A stretch of DNA of 64,000 nucleotides from Streptomyces sp. A1277. GTDB taxonomy: Bacteria; Actinomycetota; Actinomycetes; Streptomycetales; Streptomycetaceae. The DNA lies in assembly GCF_004795015.1 (NCBI RefSeq), contig NZ_SSBI01000006.1, positions 1-64,000 on the forward strand. Direction: 5' to 3'. Below, piece by piece: positions 44,364 to 55,304 of the stretch. The stretch's first letter is position 1. Every line of letters starts with the position of its first letter. The notes below the pieces were generated by a model, which was given only the letters and a program-made list of their open reading frames with translations, was not told where the DNA came from and made no database searches. Position numbers and translations under genes: made by a program.

Positions 44364-44579
44364 ATGGAGGCACACACGGGCGACCGGCTGCTGACCCACG
44401 GCAGGACGGTGGGTCAGCACGACCGGGTCGCGGAGATCGTCGAAGTGCTCGGTGACGGGGGCACTCCCCCGTACCGCGTCCGCTTCGACGACGGACACGA
44501 ACACCTGCTCGCACCGGGCCCCGACAGCGTCGTCCAGCACACCGGCTGCGCGTCGGGCCGGGACGCGGACATCACCTGA
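44364..44579 (+). CDS. DUF1918 protein
   Basis: A 71-residue protein. VGQHDRVAEIVEVLGDGGTP, YRVRFDDGHEHLLAPGPDSV is the DUF1918 fold, a small SH3-like beta barrel common in actinobacteria; no activity is known. GAGGAGG stands nine bases ahead of ATG 44364. The short tail (VQHTGCASGRDADIT) is not conserved. It lies 43 bases after the transporter gene in the same direction and may be read through from it. Confidence 0.85.
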   Translation: MEAHTGDRLLTHGRTVGQHDRVAEIVEVLGDGGTPPYRVRFDDGHEHLLAPGPDSVVQHTGCASGRDADIT

Positions 44580-44582
44580 CCG

Positions 44583-45863
44583 TCAGCGCGGCGGCCGCGC
44601 TCGTGACCGGTAGTGGTCGGCGACCACCCGGTCCATCGCGCCGATCCGGTCCGCGGCCACGCTCTTCGCCGAGAAGTAGGCGTGGCCGCGGACCTGGTCG
44701 TGCCGGGCCGCGAGGTCGATGTGCCGGGACAGCTCCGCCGGGTCCTGCCAGGCGGCGCCCTGGGCCGAGTCGCCGCACTTGTACAGGGCCTCACCGATGA
44801 AGAGGTCCACGCCCGTGCCGCGTACGACGTCGGACCACCAGGGCACGAGAACGGCGTAGTCGGCCGCCGGGTAGCCGATGTTCCAGTAGACCTGCGGGCA
44901 GATGTAGTCCAGCCAGCCCTTCTTGATCCAGCCCCGGGTGTCGGCGTACAGGTCGTCGTACGTCTGCACGCCCGCGCTGGTCCGTGAGCCGGCCGGGTCG
45001 GTGCCGGTGTTGCGCCAGACGCCGAAGGGGCTGATCCCGAAGCGGACGCCGGGCTTGAGCGCCTTGATGCGTTCGGAGGTCTCGCGCACCAGCTGGTCGG
45101 TGTTGTCGCGCCGCCAGGACGCCTTGTCGGGGAAGCCGGCACCGTACTTCTCGTAGGCGGCGCCGTCCGCGAAGGTCTGGCCGGCCACCGGATACGGGTA
45201 GAAGTAGTCGTCCCAGTGCACCGCGTCGATGTCGTAGCGGCGGACCGCGTCGAGCATCGCGTCCCGCACGAAGGTGCGGACCTCGGGCAGGCCCGGGTTG
45301 TAGTAGAGCTTGCCGCCGTAGGGCAGGACCCAGTCGGGGTGGCGGCGGGCCGGGTGGGCGGCGGCCAGCTTCGAGGGGTCGGTGTGGTTGGCGACCCGGT
45401 ACGGGTTGAACCAGGCGTGCAGCTCCAGCCCCCGGCTGTGCGCCTCCTGGACCGCGGTGCCCAGCGGGTCCCAGCCGGGGTCCTTGCCCTGCACCCCGGT
45501 CAGGCACTGGGCCCACGGCTCGTACGGGGAGGGCCACAGCGCGTCGGCGGACGGGCGGACCTGGAGGATCACCGCGTTCAGCTTCCGCTCGACGGCCTCG
45601 TCGAGGTATGCGATCAGCTCCGCCCGCTGCGCGGCGGCGGACAGGCCGGTCCGCGACGGCCAGTCGGTATTGGCGATGGTCGCCACCCACATGCCGCGCA
45701 GCTCTCGCCGCACCACGTCCCGCCGGCCGGCCGGTCCCGGGCGGGCGTCCGCCCGGCGGGGCGCCGCGACGGCGGCGTCACCCGCCACGGTGGCCGCCCC
45801 CACCACCCCGGCGACCGTCCCGGCCGCACCGGTCACAAAACCCCTTCGGGCCATTCCTCGCAT
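44583..45863 (-). CDS. Exported GHL10-family glycoside-hydrolase-like protein (DUF187)
   Basis: A 426-residue Tat-exported protein: residues 1-33 hold MARRGFVTGAAGTVAGVVGA... ending AVAAP. The rest is a GHL10/DUF187 TIM barrel, beginning RRELRGMWVATIANTDWPSR with AVILQVRPSADALWPS, LHAWFNPYRVANH, DIDAVHWDDYFYPYP, FGISPFGVWRN and LDYICPQVYWNIG. The DxD-like acids in VHWDDYFYPYP are candidate catalytic residues. Family members are thought to act on peptidoglycan-like or other cell-wall glycans. ATG 45863 (MRGMARRGF) has GGGGCAGG upstream; ATG 45854 also fits. It ends four bases from the DUF1918 gene, convergent. Confidence 0.87.
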   Translation of the reverse strand: MRGMARRGFVTGAAGTVAGVVGAATVAGDAAVAAPRRADARPGPAGRRDVVRRELRGMWVATIANTDWPSRTGLSAAAQRAELIAYLDEAVERKLNAVILQVRPSADALWPSPYEPWAQCLTGVQGKDPGWDPLGTAVQEAHSRGLELHAWFNPYRVANHTDPSKLAAAHPARRHPDWVLPYGGKLYYNPGLPEVRTFVRDAMLDAVRRYDIDAVHWDDYFYPYPVAGQTFADGAAYEKYGAGFPDKASWRRDNTDQLVRETSERIKALKPGVRFGISPFGVWRNTGTDPAGSRTSAGVQTYDDLYADTRGWIKKGWLDYICPQVYWNIGYPAADYAVLVPWWSDVVRGTGVDLFIGEALYKCGDSAQGAAWQDPAELSRHIDLAARHDQVRGHAYFSAKSVAADRIGAMDRVVADHYRSRARPPR

Positions 45864-46038
45864 CGCGTCGCACCTGCCCCTTCTCCGCACTCGCTCACAT
45901 CCCCGCAATCCGGGCACAGATCCGAGCATGCCCGCCCCGGCCCGCTATCCCCGGTAAGCGACGGAGTAACGTCGTGGAGTCGTGGTGGAGCCCGGAATCA
46001 GACGGAAGCCGCCGAACGGAGAGCATCGAGAGGCACAG

Positions 46039-46911
46039 GTGACGGACTCTATGGCCGACATTGCACGCGTCGGAGTGGTGGGCTGCGGCCAGATGGGCGC
46101 CGGCATCGCGGAGGTCTGCGCCCGCAGCGGCCTCGACGTGAAGGTGGCCGAGACGACCGGCGAGGCACTGGAGATCGGCCGCACCCGGCTGCACAACTCC
46201 CTGTCGAAGGCGGCAGAGCGCGGCAAGATCACCACGGCGGAGCGCGACGAGACGCTGGACCGCCTCAGCTTCACCACCGATCTGGGCGAGTTCGCCGACC
46301 GTGACCTGGTCATCGAGGCCGTCGTGGAGAACGAGCAGGTCAAGACCGAGATCTTCCAGGTGCTCGACCAGGTGGTGACCCGCCCGGACGCGATCCTCGC
46401 CTCCAACACCTCCTCGATCCCGCTGGTGAAGCTGGCCGTCGCGACCTCCCGCCCGGACCAGGTCATCGGCATCCACTTCTTCAACCCGGCGCCCGTGCAG
46501 AAGCTCGTCGAGCTGATCCCCGCGCTCACCACCTCGGACGAGACGATCGCGCGTTCCGAGGCCGTGGTGCAGGACATACTGGGCAAGCACCCGATCCGCG
46601 CCCAGGACCGCTCCGGCTTCGTCGTCAACGCCCTGCTGATCCCGTACCTGCTCTCCGCGATCCGGATGTTCGAGTCCGGCATCGCCAGCCGCGAGGACAT
46701 CGACAACGGCATGGAGATGGGCTGCGCCCACCCGATGGGCCCGCTCAAGCTCGCCGACCTGATCGGCCTGGACACCGTGGCCTCGGTCGCCGACTCGATG
46801 TACGCCGAGTACAAGGAGCCCCTGTACGCCGCTCCCCCGCTGCTCCAGCGGATGGTGGACGCGGGGCGGCTGGGCCGGAAGTCGGGGTCGGGGTTCTACC
46901 CGTACGCGTGA
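46039..46911 (+). CDS. 3-hydroxybutyryl-CoA dehydrogenase
   Basis: A soluble NAD(P)-dependent dehydrogenase of about 290 residues that interconverts 3-hydroxyacyl-CoA and 3-oxoacyl-CoA. The N-terminal Rossmann domain reads ARVGVVGCGQMGAGIAEVCARSG, followed by LVIEAVVENEQVKTEIFQVLD, LASNTSSIPLVKLA and the catalytic-His block VIGIHFFNPAPVQKLVELIP. The C-terminal domain has GFVVNALLIPYLLSAIRMFESG and AHPMGPLKLADLIGLD. GTG 46039 has GAGAGG five bases upstream; ATG 46051 also works. Length matches butyrate- and butanol-type enzymes (Hbd/FadB2). No thiolase or crotonase is adjacent. Confidence 0.92.
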   Translation: MTDSMADIARVGVVGCGQMGAGIAEVCARSGLDVKVAETTGEALEIGRTRLHNSLSKAAERGKITTAERDETLDRLSFTTDLGEFADRDLVIEAVVENEQVKTEIFQVLDQVVTRPDAILASNTSSIPLVKLAVATSRPDQVIGIHFFNPAPVQKLVELIPALTTSDETIARSEAVVQDILGKHPIRAQDRSGFVVNALLIPYLLSAIRMFESGIASREDIDNGMEMGCAHPMGPLKLADLIGLDTVASVADSMYAEYKEPLYAAPPLLQRMVDAGRLGRKSGSGFYPYA

Positions 46912-46920
46912 CACGGCGGG

Positions 46921-46961
46921 CCGGTACGGGGGAGGGGCGGCGCGCCCCTCGCCCGTACCGG
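46921..46961. terminator. Bidirectional hairpin between convergent genes
   Basis: CCGGTACGGG...CCCGTACCGG encloses GAGGGGCG-GCG-CGCCCCTC. It ends the dehydrogenase gene and faces the NUDIX gene. Confidence 0.85.
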
Positions 46962-46968
46962 ACGCGGC

Positions 46969-47499
46969 TCAGCCCAGCCGTAAGTGGTGCAGCATCATCA
47001 GCCCGGCCGCCATGCCCGCCGCCGGGACCTCGCCGCGGGCGATCATGTCGGGCACCAGCTTGAGCGGTACCCACTCACGGCGCGAGGACTCGAAGGCGTC
47101 GCGGGGCTCTCCGGTCCAGGCCGCCTCCTCGCCCCAGTAGAAGTGGTGCCGGGCGTCGGTGAGGCCGTTGGACGGCTCCACGGTCAGCAGCGGGCGCAGG
47201 TGGCCGGGGCGCCAGCCGGTCTCCTCCTCCATCTCACGGGCGGCCGCATCGGCCGGCCGCTCGCCGTCCTCCACCACGCCCGCGGCCAGCTCCCAGCCCC
47301 AGCTGTCGGTGATGAACCGGTGCCGCCACAGCAGCAGCACCTCATTCGCCTCGTTGACGACGGTCGCCGCCGCCACCGGGCGGAGCCGGATCACGAAGTG
47401 GTCGAGACGGCCCCCGTCCGGGAGCGCGACATCGGCCAGATTGACCCGGAACCAACGGTTCCCGCACACAGTCTGTTCGTTCAGATTCGTCCACTGCAC
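46969..47499 (-). CDS. NUDIX hydrolase
   Basis: A 176-residue pyrophosphohydrolase. The Nudix box is complete: G-V-V-E-D-G-E-R-P-A-D-A-A-A-R-E-M-E-E-E-T-G (about residues 74-95). WFRVNLADVALPDGG and VLLLWRHRFITDSWGWELAAG are the typical ADP-ribose-pyrophosphatase-like context, and NGLTDARHHFYWGEEA follows. The substrate is probably a nucleoside diphosphate derivative such as ADP-ribose. ATG 47499 begins MQWTNLNEQ. Confidence 0.9.
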   Translation of the reverse strand: MQWTNLNEQTVCGNRWFRVNLADVALPDGGRLDHFVIRLRPVAAATVVNEANEVLLLWRHRFITDSWGWELAAGVVEDGERPADAAAREMEEETGWRPGHLRPLLTVEPSNGLTDARHHFYWGEEAAWTGEPRDAFESSRREWVPLKLVPDMIARGEVPAAGMAAGLMMLHHLRLG

Positions 47500-47550
47500 G
47501 GTTCTGCCGCCCTCTTGCTCGTAGGTGGCCGTATCGCAGCAGACTCGGGG

Positions 47551-48261
47551 TCACAGCGGTACGCGCAGTGCCCCCTCGACACGTTCGGCGGCCCGCTCCG
47601 CGTCGGCGCTCCGGCTGGCGACCAGTTCCTCGCGCACCGTGCGCAGCCGGTCCCGCAGCCGCTGCGGTTCCATGCCCCTGGCCCGGTCCGCCATCTCGGT
47701 GGCCGTGACCGCCGCCCGGTCCGCCTCGCCCTGCCGCAGCTCGATCGTGGTCAGCATCGCGAGCCGGTGGACCATGCCCCGGTCGTGCGCGGGCGCGCCC
47801 ACCGCCGCCACCGCGTGCTCCCGCGCGCCCGCGAGGTCCCCGAGGCTCAGCAGTGCCTCCGCCGCCTGCACGTCGACCAGGCCCGGCTGGACGTACCCCG
47901 TCTCGTCCGGCTCCCCCGGCCGGATGCGGGCGGCCTCCGACTCTGCGCGGCCGATGCACGTCAGCGCGCCCGCCCGGTCCCCGAGCCGGGCGTACGCCTT
48001 GGCCTGCATCGCGTGGAGGTCGGCGGCGAGGGCGGGAGTGATCTCGCGCCCCGCCGCGCGCAGGGCCGCCTCGGCGAAGGCCACGGACTGGCGGTACTCG
48101 GCCAGGAACAGCGACTGGTTGACCAGCAGGGCGATCACATAGCCGCCGAGCCCGCGGTCCCCGCTCGCCTTGGCCAGGCGCAGCGCCTGGTGGAAGTAGC
48201 GCTGGGCGAGGCCGTGCGCGTCGGAGTCGTAGGCGCAGATCCCGGCGACGGCCACCAGCGC
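47551..48261 (-). pseudogene. Decayed TPR-type regulator (NsdA-like C-terminal part)
   Basis: The readable frame carries TPR-like sequence: ALVAVAGICAYDSDAHGLAQ, RYFHQALRLAKASGDRGLGG, YVIALLVNQSLFLAEYRQSV, ARLGDRAGALTCIGRAESEA and LRDRLRTVREELVASRSADA. This is the C-terminal half of the large Streptomyces regulators with an N-terminal HTH followed by TPR repeats. Upstream of about 48261 the frame turns into Arg/Ser-rich sequence. A second phase (VAVLYEGEQ) is partly readable there, and the N-terminal HTH is nowhere to be found; the pheT terminator follows at once. It appears to have lost its 5' half and may carry a frameshift. No start codon or ribosome binding site is convincing. Confidence 0.65.
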
Positions 48262-48396
48262 GCCCGTCGCGCGGTGAATACCTCGCAGGACGCGGACCGG
48301 TCGCCTGCTCCCCCTCGTACAGCACGGCGACCGCCCCCCGCACAGTCCCCCGCCGACCTGCCCGACACTCCGCGGCGGAGAGGACCTGCGAGACAC

Positions 48397-48434
48397 AGGA
48401 GGGGCGTACCCGGTCTCCCGGATACGCCCCTCCT
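48397..48434 (-). terminator. Hairpin after pheT
   Basis: AGGAGGGGCGTA pairs perfectly with TACGCCCCTCCT; the loop can fold further. It lies 16 bases past the pheT stop. Confidence 0.8.
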
Positions 48435-48449
48435 CAGCGTGCGGAGCGG

Positions 48450-50959
48450 CTACGCGCCGCGCAGCACCGCTCCCGTGCGCTCGGCGGCCAGCGCCACCGC
48501 CGTGTCACGGGCGGCGCTCGCCTCGTCGACCGTCAGGGTGCGGTCGGCGGCACGGAACCGCAGCGCGTACGCCAGGGACTTGCGGCCCTCACCGATCTGC
48601 TCGCCCGTGAAGACGTCGAACAGCCGCAGCGACTCCAGCAGTTCGCCCGCGCCGTCGCGCAGCGCCCGCTCCACGTCGGCGGCCGGCACGTCCTGGCCGA
48701 CGACCAGCGCGACGTCCTGGGTGGCCACCGGGAAGGTGGAGATCCGCGGGGCCCGCAGGACGCCGTCGACGGTCTGCTCCAGGACGTCGAGGTCGACCTC
48801 CATGGCGCAGGTGCGCTCGGGCAGGTGGAGCTCCTTGACGACGCGCGGGTGCAGCTCACCGGCGTGCCCGAACAGGGTCTCCTCGCCGGCCACCGTCACG
48901 TACAGCGCGGCGCAGCGGCCCGGGTGCCAGGGGGCGTGCCGGTCGGCGCGGACGGCGACCTCGACACCGGCCTCGCGGGCGATCGTGCGCGCCGCCTCGA
49001 CGGAGTCCGCCCAGTCGGCGGGGCGGCCCTTGCCCCACCAGCCGGCCTGCTCGCGGGCGCCCGCGAGGACGACGGCGGCGCGGCGCGGCTGGCGCGGCAG
49101 CGCGGCGTCGAGCGAGGCGATCTCCTCGTCCGAGGGGCGCCGGTCGACGGGCAGCCGGACGGGCTCGGTCTCCTGGCCGGTGGGCAGGAAGACGAGACCG
49201 GTCTCGAAGAGCGCGAGGTCGTGGCTGCCGCGGCCGTCGTTGCGCCGCAGTGCGCCGAGGAGGCCCGGCAGCAGCGTGGTGCGCAGTGAGGGCTCCTCGT
49301 CGGAGAGCGGGTTGACGAGCTTGACGGTGCGGCGGCGGGCGTCGTCCGCCTCCAGGCCGAGCTGGTCCAGGACCGCCTCGCCGATGAACGGGTAGTTCAG
49401 GGCCTCGACGTAGCCCGCGCCCGCGAGCGCCCGGCCGACGCGGCGGTGCAGCCGCTGGCGGTCGGTGAGGCCGCGTCCTGAGGGCGGCGTCGGGAGCGTG
49501 GAGGGGAGGTTCTCGTAGCCCTCAAGCCGGATGACCTCTTCGGCGAGGTCGTTCGGCTCGTTCAGGTCCGGCCGCCAGGACGGGGTGGTGACGAGGAGCT
49601 CGTCCTGCCCGTAGACGTCGCAGCCGACCTCCTGGAGGCGGCGCACGACGGTCTCGCGGCCGTAGGTGACACCGGCGACCTGGTCGGGGTGGTCGGCCGG
49701 CATCGTGATGGTGCGGGGCGCGGAGGGGGCCGACACCTCGGTGACGCCCGCCTCGGCGGTGCCGCCGGCCAGGAGCACCAGCAGGTCGACGGTGCGCTGC
49801 GCGGCAGCGGCGGCGGCCTGCGGGTCGACGCCGCGCTCGAAGCGCTTGGACGCCTCGGAGGGCAGCTTGTGGCGGCGCGCGGTGCGGGCGATCGAGATCG
49901 CGTCGAAGTGCGCGGCCTCGATGACGACCTCGGCGGTGTGCGCGCCCTCGGCGGCGTCCGCGATCTCCGTGTCGGCGCCGCCCATGACGCCCGCGAGCCC
50001 GATGGGGCCGCGGTTGTCCGTGATGACGAGGTCGCCGGCGTCCAGGACGCGGACCGCGCCGTCGAGCGTGGTGAGCTTCTCGCCCTGCTCGGCGCGGCGC
50101 ACCCCGATCGGCCCGTCGATGCGGGTCCGGTCGTAGGCGTGCAGCGGCTGGCCGAGTTCGAGCATCACGTAGTTGGTGACGTCGACGGCGAGCGAGATCG
50201 GCCGCATGCCGGCCTTCTGCAGCCGGCGCTGCATCCAGATCGGGGTCCGGGCCTCGGGCTGGAGTCCGACGACGGTGCGCGCGGTGAAGCGGGAGCAGCC
50301 GATCGGGTCGGAGACCTTGACCGGGTAGCCGTACGCGTTGGGCGCGGGCACGTCCAGGAGGGCCGGGTCGCGCAGCGGCAGGCCGTAGGCGATGGCGGTC
50401 TCGCGGGCGACGCCGCGCATCGACAGGCAGTAGCCGCGGTCGGGCGTGACGGCGATGTCCAGGACCTCGTCGACGAGTTCGAGCAGCTCGATGGCGTCGG
50501 TGCCGGCCTCGTGCTCCGGGGGCAGGACGATGATGCCGTGGGTGCCGTCGTCGCCCATGCCGAGCTCGTCGGTGGAGCAGATCATGCCGTGCGAGGTCTT
50601 GCCGTACGTCTTGCGGGCGGCGATCGCGAAGTCGCCGGGCAGCACGGCGCCGGGCAGGACCACGACGACCTTGTCGCCGACGGCGAAGTTACGGGCTCCG
50701 CAGACGATCTCCTGCGGCTCGCCGGTCCCGTTGGCGGTGCCGACGTCCACCGTGCAGAAGCGGATCGGCTTCTTGAAGCCCTCCAGCTCCTCGATGGTCA
50801 GCACCTGTCCGACGACCAGCGGGCCCGTGAGGCCGGCGCCGATCTGCTCGACCGTCTCGACCTCAAGGCCGACGGCGACGAGCTTGGCCTGTACGTCACG
50901 GCCGGTCTCGGTGGCCGGCAGGTCGACGTACTCCCGCAGCCAGGAAAGCGGGACGCGCA

Positions 50960-50960
<1 letters not shown>
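48450..50960 (-). CDS. pheT: Phenylalanyl-tRNA synthetase beta subunit
   Basis: PheT is the large subunit of the alpha2-beta2 synthetase that charges tRNA-Phe. The 836 residues have the normal bacterial layout: N-terminal EMAP-like tRNA-binding domain (about 40-160, [20 protein letters not shown]), B3/B4 editing domain, B5 ([20 protein letters not shown] onwards), the class II-like core ([29 protein letters not shown]) and a C-terminal ferredoxin-fold anticodon-binding domain ([20 protein letters not shown]...[20 protein letters not shown]). Its ATG overlaps the pheS stop by one base (TGATG), so the pair is translationally coupled. Confidence 0.96.
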
Positions 50961-52201
<1,241 letters not shown>

Positions 52202-52241
52202 TCAGGAGATGTGCGGGGCGCCCGTGGGCCGCTCGGGCCCG

Positions 52242-53393
52242 TTACTGCATGTAGGCCGGCGTGCTCACGGGCAGGATAAATCGGAACTCGGCGCCGCCTC
52301 CGGGGCCGCGGCCGACCGTGATGGCGCCGCCGTGGGCCTCGACGATGCCCTTGACGATGTAGAGGCCGAGGCCCGTACCACCGCGCTTGCTCCCCCGCCA
52401 GAACCGGGTGAAGACGCGGCTCATGGACTCCTCGGGGATGCCGGGACCTTCGTCGCTCACGGTGACGGCCGCTCCCCTCTCGTCGCTCTTCGCCGGTGCG
52501 GGTGCCACATCGATGGTGACAGTTCCCTCGCCGTGGCGCACCGCGTTTTCCAACAGGTTGCCGAGCACCTGGTCGACCTTGTCGGGGTCGGCCCACACGG
52601 CGGGCAGCGGCTGGCAGGTGCGGACGAGGAAGCGGCCGGGGTCCTGGCCGGCCGCGGTGTGCGCCTGGACGTGGCGCTCGACGGCGGCGGACAGGTCCAC
52701 GGGCTGGCGCCGCAGCTCCAGGCGGCCCGAGTCGATCCGGGAGATATCGAGGAGCTCGGTGATGAGCCGGGTGACCCGGTTGGCGTCCGCGTAGACGGTC
52801 TCCAGCATCAGGCGCTTCTGGGCGTCCGTGAAACGCTCCCACTTGGCCAGCAGGGTCGCGGTGAAACCTTTGACCGAGGTCAGCGGCGAGCGCAGTTCGT
52901 GGGCGACGGTCGCGATCAGCTCGGCGTTGCTGCGCTCGGAGCGGCGGCGGGCCTCGGTGCCGCGCAGGCTGATCACGAGCCGGCTGACCGGTCCGGTGGG
53001 GCTCTCGCGCACGTAGCGGGCGGAGACGAGGACCTCGCGGCCGCCGGGCAGCAGGAGGTTGCGCTCGGGCTGGCCGACGCGGGTGGCGAGGCCGCCGTAG
53101 GGGTCGGTCAGCTCCCACCAGCGGCGGCCCTTGAGGTCTTCCAGCGGCAGCGCGTGCTCCACCGGGCGGCCGAGGGCGGCGGCCCTGGGGACGGCGGTGA
53201 TGCGGACGGCGGCGGCGTTGAAGCAGATGATCCGGCCGGTCTCGTCCGCGACGACCAGCCCGTCGGGGAGGTCGTCGGGGTCCAGCGCCTGTCCGCCGGG
53301 GCCGATGTCCGCGACGGTCACTCCGTCCGGCTCACCGGCGGCGCGCACGACGGCCGCGTGTGTCGCGCGCGGCCCGCTCATGCCGACAGCCAT
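52242..53393 (-). CDS. Orphan cytoplasmic sensor histidine kinase with PAS domain
   Basis: A 383-residue kinase without transmembrane segments. A PAS-like sensor lies at about 40-130 (DGLVVADETGRIICFNAAAVRITAVP). The HisKA block is ELIATVAHELRSPLTSVKGF, with phospho-acceptor H165. The ATPase part has the N box NLLENAVRHGEG, the G1 box SDEGPGIPEE, FTRFWRGSKRGGTGLGLYIV and the G2 box in IVEAHGGAI. ATG 53393 begins MAVGMSGPRATHA; ATG 53381 is an alternative. No response regulator is adjacent. It sits between the rRNA methyltransferase and pheS, in the same direction, as I recall for other streptomycetes. It may sense an internal signal linked to translation; this is inference. Confidence 0.9.
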   Translation of the reverse strand: MAVGMSGPRATHAAVVRAAGEPDGVTVADIGPGGQALDPDDLPDGLVVADETGRIICFNAAAVRITAVPRAAALGRPVEHALPLEDLKGRRWWELTDPYGGLATRVGQPERNLLLPGGREVLVSARYVRESPTGPVSRLVISLRGTEARRRSERSNAELIATVAHELRSPLTSVKGFTATLLAKWERFTDAQKRLMLETVYADANRVTRLITELLDISRIDSGRLELRRQPVDLSAAVERHVQAHTAAGQDPGRFLVRTCQPLPAVWADPDKVDQVLGNLLENAVRHGEGTVTIDVAPAPAKSDERGAAVTVSDEGPGIPEESMSRVFTRFWRGSKRGGTGLGLYIVKGIVEAHGGAITVGRGPGGGAEFRFILPVSTPAYMQ

Positions 53394-53515
53394 ATCCCGT
53401 ACCCCACGTCTCGAACCGGTGCAGTGGGCCCCCGAGTCCGTCACCCTACTAGTCGTCGGTGACGGAGCGACACCCTGCGGGGACTCTCCGCCGAGGACTG
53501 GGGTGCGCGGCGGGG

Positions 53516-54358
53516 TCAGCCGGCGGTGCGGCGCGGGCGCTGGGCGCGCGCGGAGGCGTACAGGCAGACCGCGGCGGCGGTGGCGAGGTTGAGGCTCTCG
53601 GCCTTGCCGTGGATCGGCACCCGCACGACGGCGTCGGCCAGCGCGCGGGTCTCCTCGGGCAGGCCCCATGCCTCGTTGCCGAAGACCCAGGCGGTGGGAC
53701 CGCCCATCGTGCCGGCGTCGAGTTCGTCGTCCAGGTCGTCCGCGCCGGCGCCGTCGGCGGCCAGGATGCGCACGCCCGCCTCGCGCAGCCCCCGTACGGC
53801 CTGTTCGACGGGTACGCCGACGGCGACCGGCAGGTGGAAGAGCGAACCGACCGAGGCGCGGACCGACTTGGGGTTGTACAGGTCCACGGATGCGTCGGTC
53901 AGGACGACCGCGTCGGCGCCCGCGGCGTCGGCGCAGCGCAGCACCGTGCCGGCGTTGCCGGGGTCGCGGACGTGGGCCAGGACGGCGACGAGCTTGGGCC
54001 GGGCGGCGAGGATCGACTCGAAGGGCGAGTCGAGGAAGCGGCAGACGCCGATCAGGCCCTGCGGGGTGACGGTCTGGGAGACGTCGGCCAGGACGTCGCT
54101 GTCGGCGAGGTGGACACGGGCGCCCGCGTCGTGGGCGGCGTCGATGATGGGCGCGTAGCGCTCGGCGGCCTCGACGGTGGCGAAGAGCTCGATGAGGGTG
54201 GGCTCGCCGTCGCCGCCCCGGTGCCCGGCGGCCTCGCGCACGGCCTGCGGCCCCTCGGCGATGAACCTGCGCTCCTTGCCGCGGAAGTTGCGCCTGGCCA
54301 GCCGCCGGGCGGCGGCGACCCGTGGCGATCGCGGGGAGATCAGTTCGGGGGTGCCCAT
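53516..54358 (-). CDS. TrmH-family rRNA/tRNA methyltransferase
   Basis: A complete SpoU/SPOUT methyltransferase of 280 residues. The N-terminal L30e-like domain starts ARRLARRNFRGKERRFIAEG; the SPOUT domain has motif 1 VLAHVRDPGNAGTVLRCADA, motif 2 AWVFGNEAWGLPEE and motif 3 VRVPIHGKAESLNLATAAAV. The position beside rplT and infC fits a ribosomal RNA 2'-O-methyltransferase, and its domain layout is like RlmB or the thiostrepton-resistance methylases; the exact target is not clear. ATG 54358 gives MGTPELISPRS. It contrasts with the hybrid TrmH gene at 2857-3756, which has a duplicated motif 1. Confidence 0.9.
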   Translation of the reverse strand: MGTPELISPRSPRVAAARRLARRNFRGKERRFIAEGPQAVREAAGHRGGDGEPTLIELFATVEAAERYAPIIDAAHDAGARVHLADSDVLADVSQTVTPQGLIGVCRFLDSPFESILAARPKLVAVLAHVRDPGNAGTVLRCADAAGADAVVLTDASVDLYNPKSVRASVGSLFHLPVAVGVPVEQAVRGLREAGVRILAADGAGADDLDDELDAGTMGGPTAWVFGNEAWGLPEETRALADAVVRVPIHGKAESLNLATAAAVCLYASARAQRPRRTAG

Positions 54359-54436
54359 GTCGGCGGCGCGCCTCTCTGCGTGACGTAGGTCCGGGTCGTG
54401 CGCCGCGCGGTTCGCGGACACACGGCGTGCAACGCA

Positions 54437-54471
54437 CCGGACCCGCAGACGGCGAGCGCCTGCGGGTCCGG
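54437..54471 (-). terminator. Hairpin after rplT
   Basis: CCGGACCCGCAG pairs perfectly with CTGCGGGTCCGG across 11 bases, 28 bases past the rplT stop, and separates the ribosomal genes from the methyltransferase gene. Confidence 0.75.
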
Positions 54472-54498
54472 CTCAAAAGCCAAGAAGTGCGGCCTGGA

Positions 54499-54882
54499 TC
54501 AGGCGGCCTTCGGGGCGTTGACGTCGCTCGGGAGGGCCTTCTGGGCGACCTCGACGAGGGCGGCGAACGCGTTGGCGTCGTTGACCGCGAGCTCGGCCAG
54601 GATCTTGCGGTCCACCTCGATGTTGGCGGCCTTCAGACCCTGGATGAGGCGGTTGTACGTCATGCCGTTCTGGCGGGCAGCGGCGTTGATGCGCTGGATC
54701 CACAGCTGACGGAAGTCGCCCTTGCGCTTCTTGCGGTCGTTGTAGTTGTAGACCAGGGAGTGGGTGACCTGCTCCTTGGCCTTGCGGTACAGGCGCGAAC
54801 GCTGACCGCGGTAACCGCTGGCCTGCTCGAGGATCGCCCGGCGCTTCTTGTGGGCGTTGACTGCCCGCTTGACGCGTGCCAC
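54499..54882 (-). CDS. rplT: 50S ribosomal protein L20
   Basis: A 127-residue primary rRNA-binding protein needed early in 50S assembly. The start [39 protein letters not shown] is highly conserved (given here only to [20 protein letters not shown] as signature), and the C-terminus has [20 protein letters not shown]. The order infC-rpmI-rplT is the universal one. In many bacteria L20 represses its own operon by binding the mRNA leader; whether that applies here is unknown. The extension ([12 protein letters not shown]) is typical of streptomycetes. Confidence 0.97.
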   Translation of the reverse strand: MARVKRAVNAHKKRRAILEQASGYRGQRSRLYRKAKEQVTHSLVYNYNDRKKRKGDFRQLWIQRINAAARQNGMTYNRLIQGLKAANIEVDRKILAELAVNDANAFAALVEVAQKALPSDVNAPKAA

Positions 54883-54989
54883 TTGTTAACTCCTTGTAGC
54901 GGGGCCGTGGTCGTACTCACACGGCCCGGAAACGAATTGGTCCCGGTCGGATCGAGGGCGCGTCCCCAACATCGGCGGGGACGACGGCC

Positions 54990-55184
54990 TCACTTGCCGA
55001 GAAGCTTCTTGATCTTCTTGGCGTCGGCCGGAGCCACGACGACCGTGCCGGTCAGCGAGCGGGTCTTCTTGGACGACTTGTGCTCGAGAAGGTGGCGCTT
55101 GCCGGCCCTCTCGCGGAGCACCTTGCCGGAGCCGGTGATCTTGAAGCGCTTGCTGGCACCGCTGTGCGTCTTGTTCTTCGGCAT
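54990..55184 (-). CDS. rpmI: 50S ribosomal protein L35
   Basis: A 64-residue basic protein with the L35 pattern [40 protein letters not shown] and a C-terminal KKIKKLLGK. Length and sequence are standard. It lies 120 bases after infC and 107 bases ahead of rplT, so all three genes are very probably one transcript. Confidence 0.97.
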   Translation of the reverse strand: MPKNKTHSGASKRFKITGSGKVLRERAGKRHLLEHKSSKKTRSLTGTVVVAPADAKKIKKLLGK

Positions 55185-55304
55185 CGCGCCGTTCTCTCCT
55201 CGTCAGTGGCGCCCCTCTCGGTGCGGGCACCGGACCGCAGGGGCGTCAGATCTTCATGGGATTCCGGGGGGACCCGGGGGCGCCTGGATGGCGACCCCCG
55301 AAGG

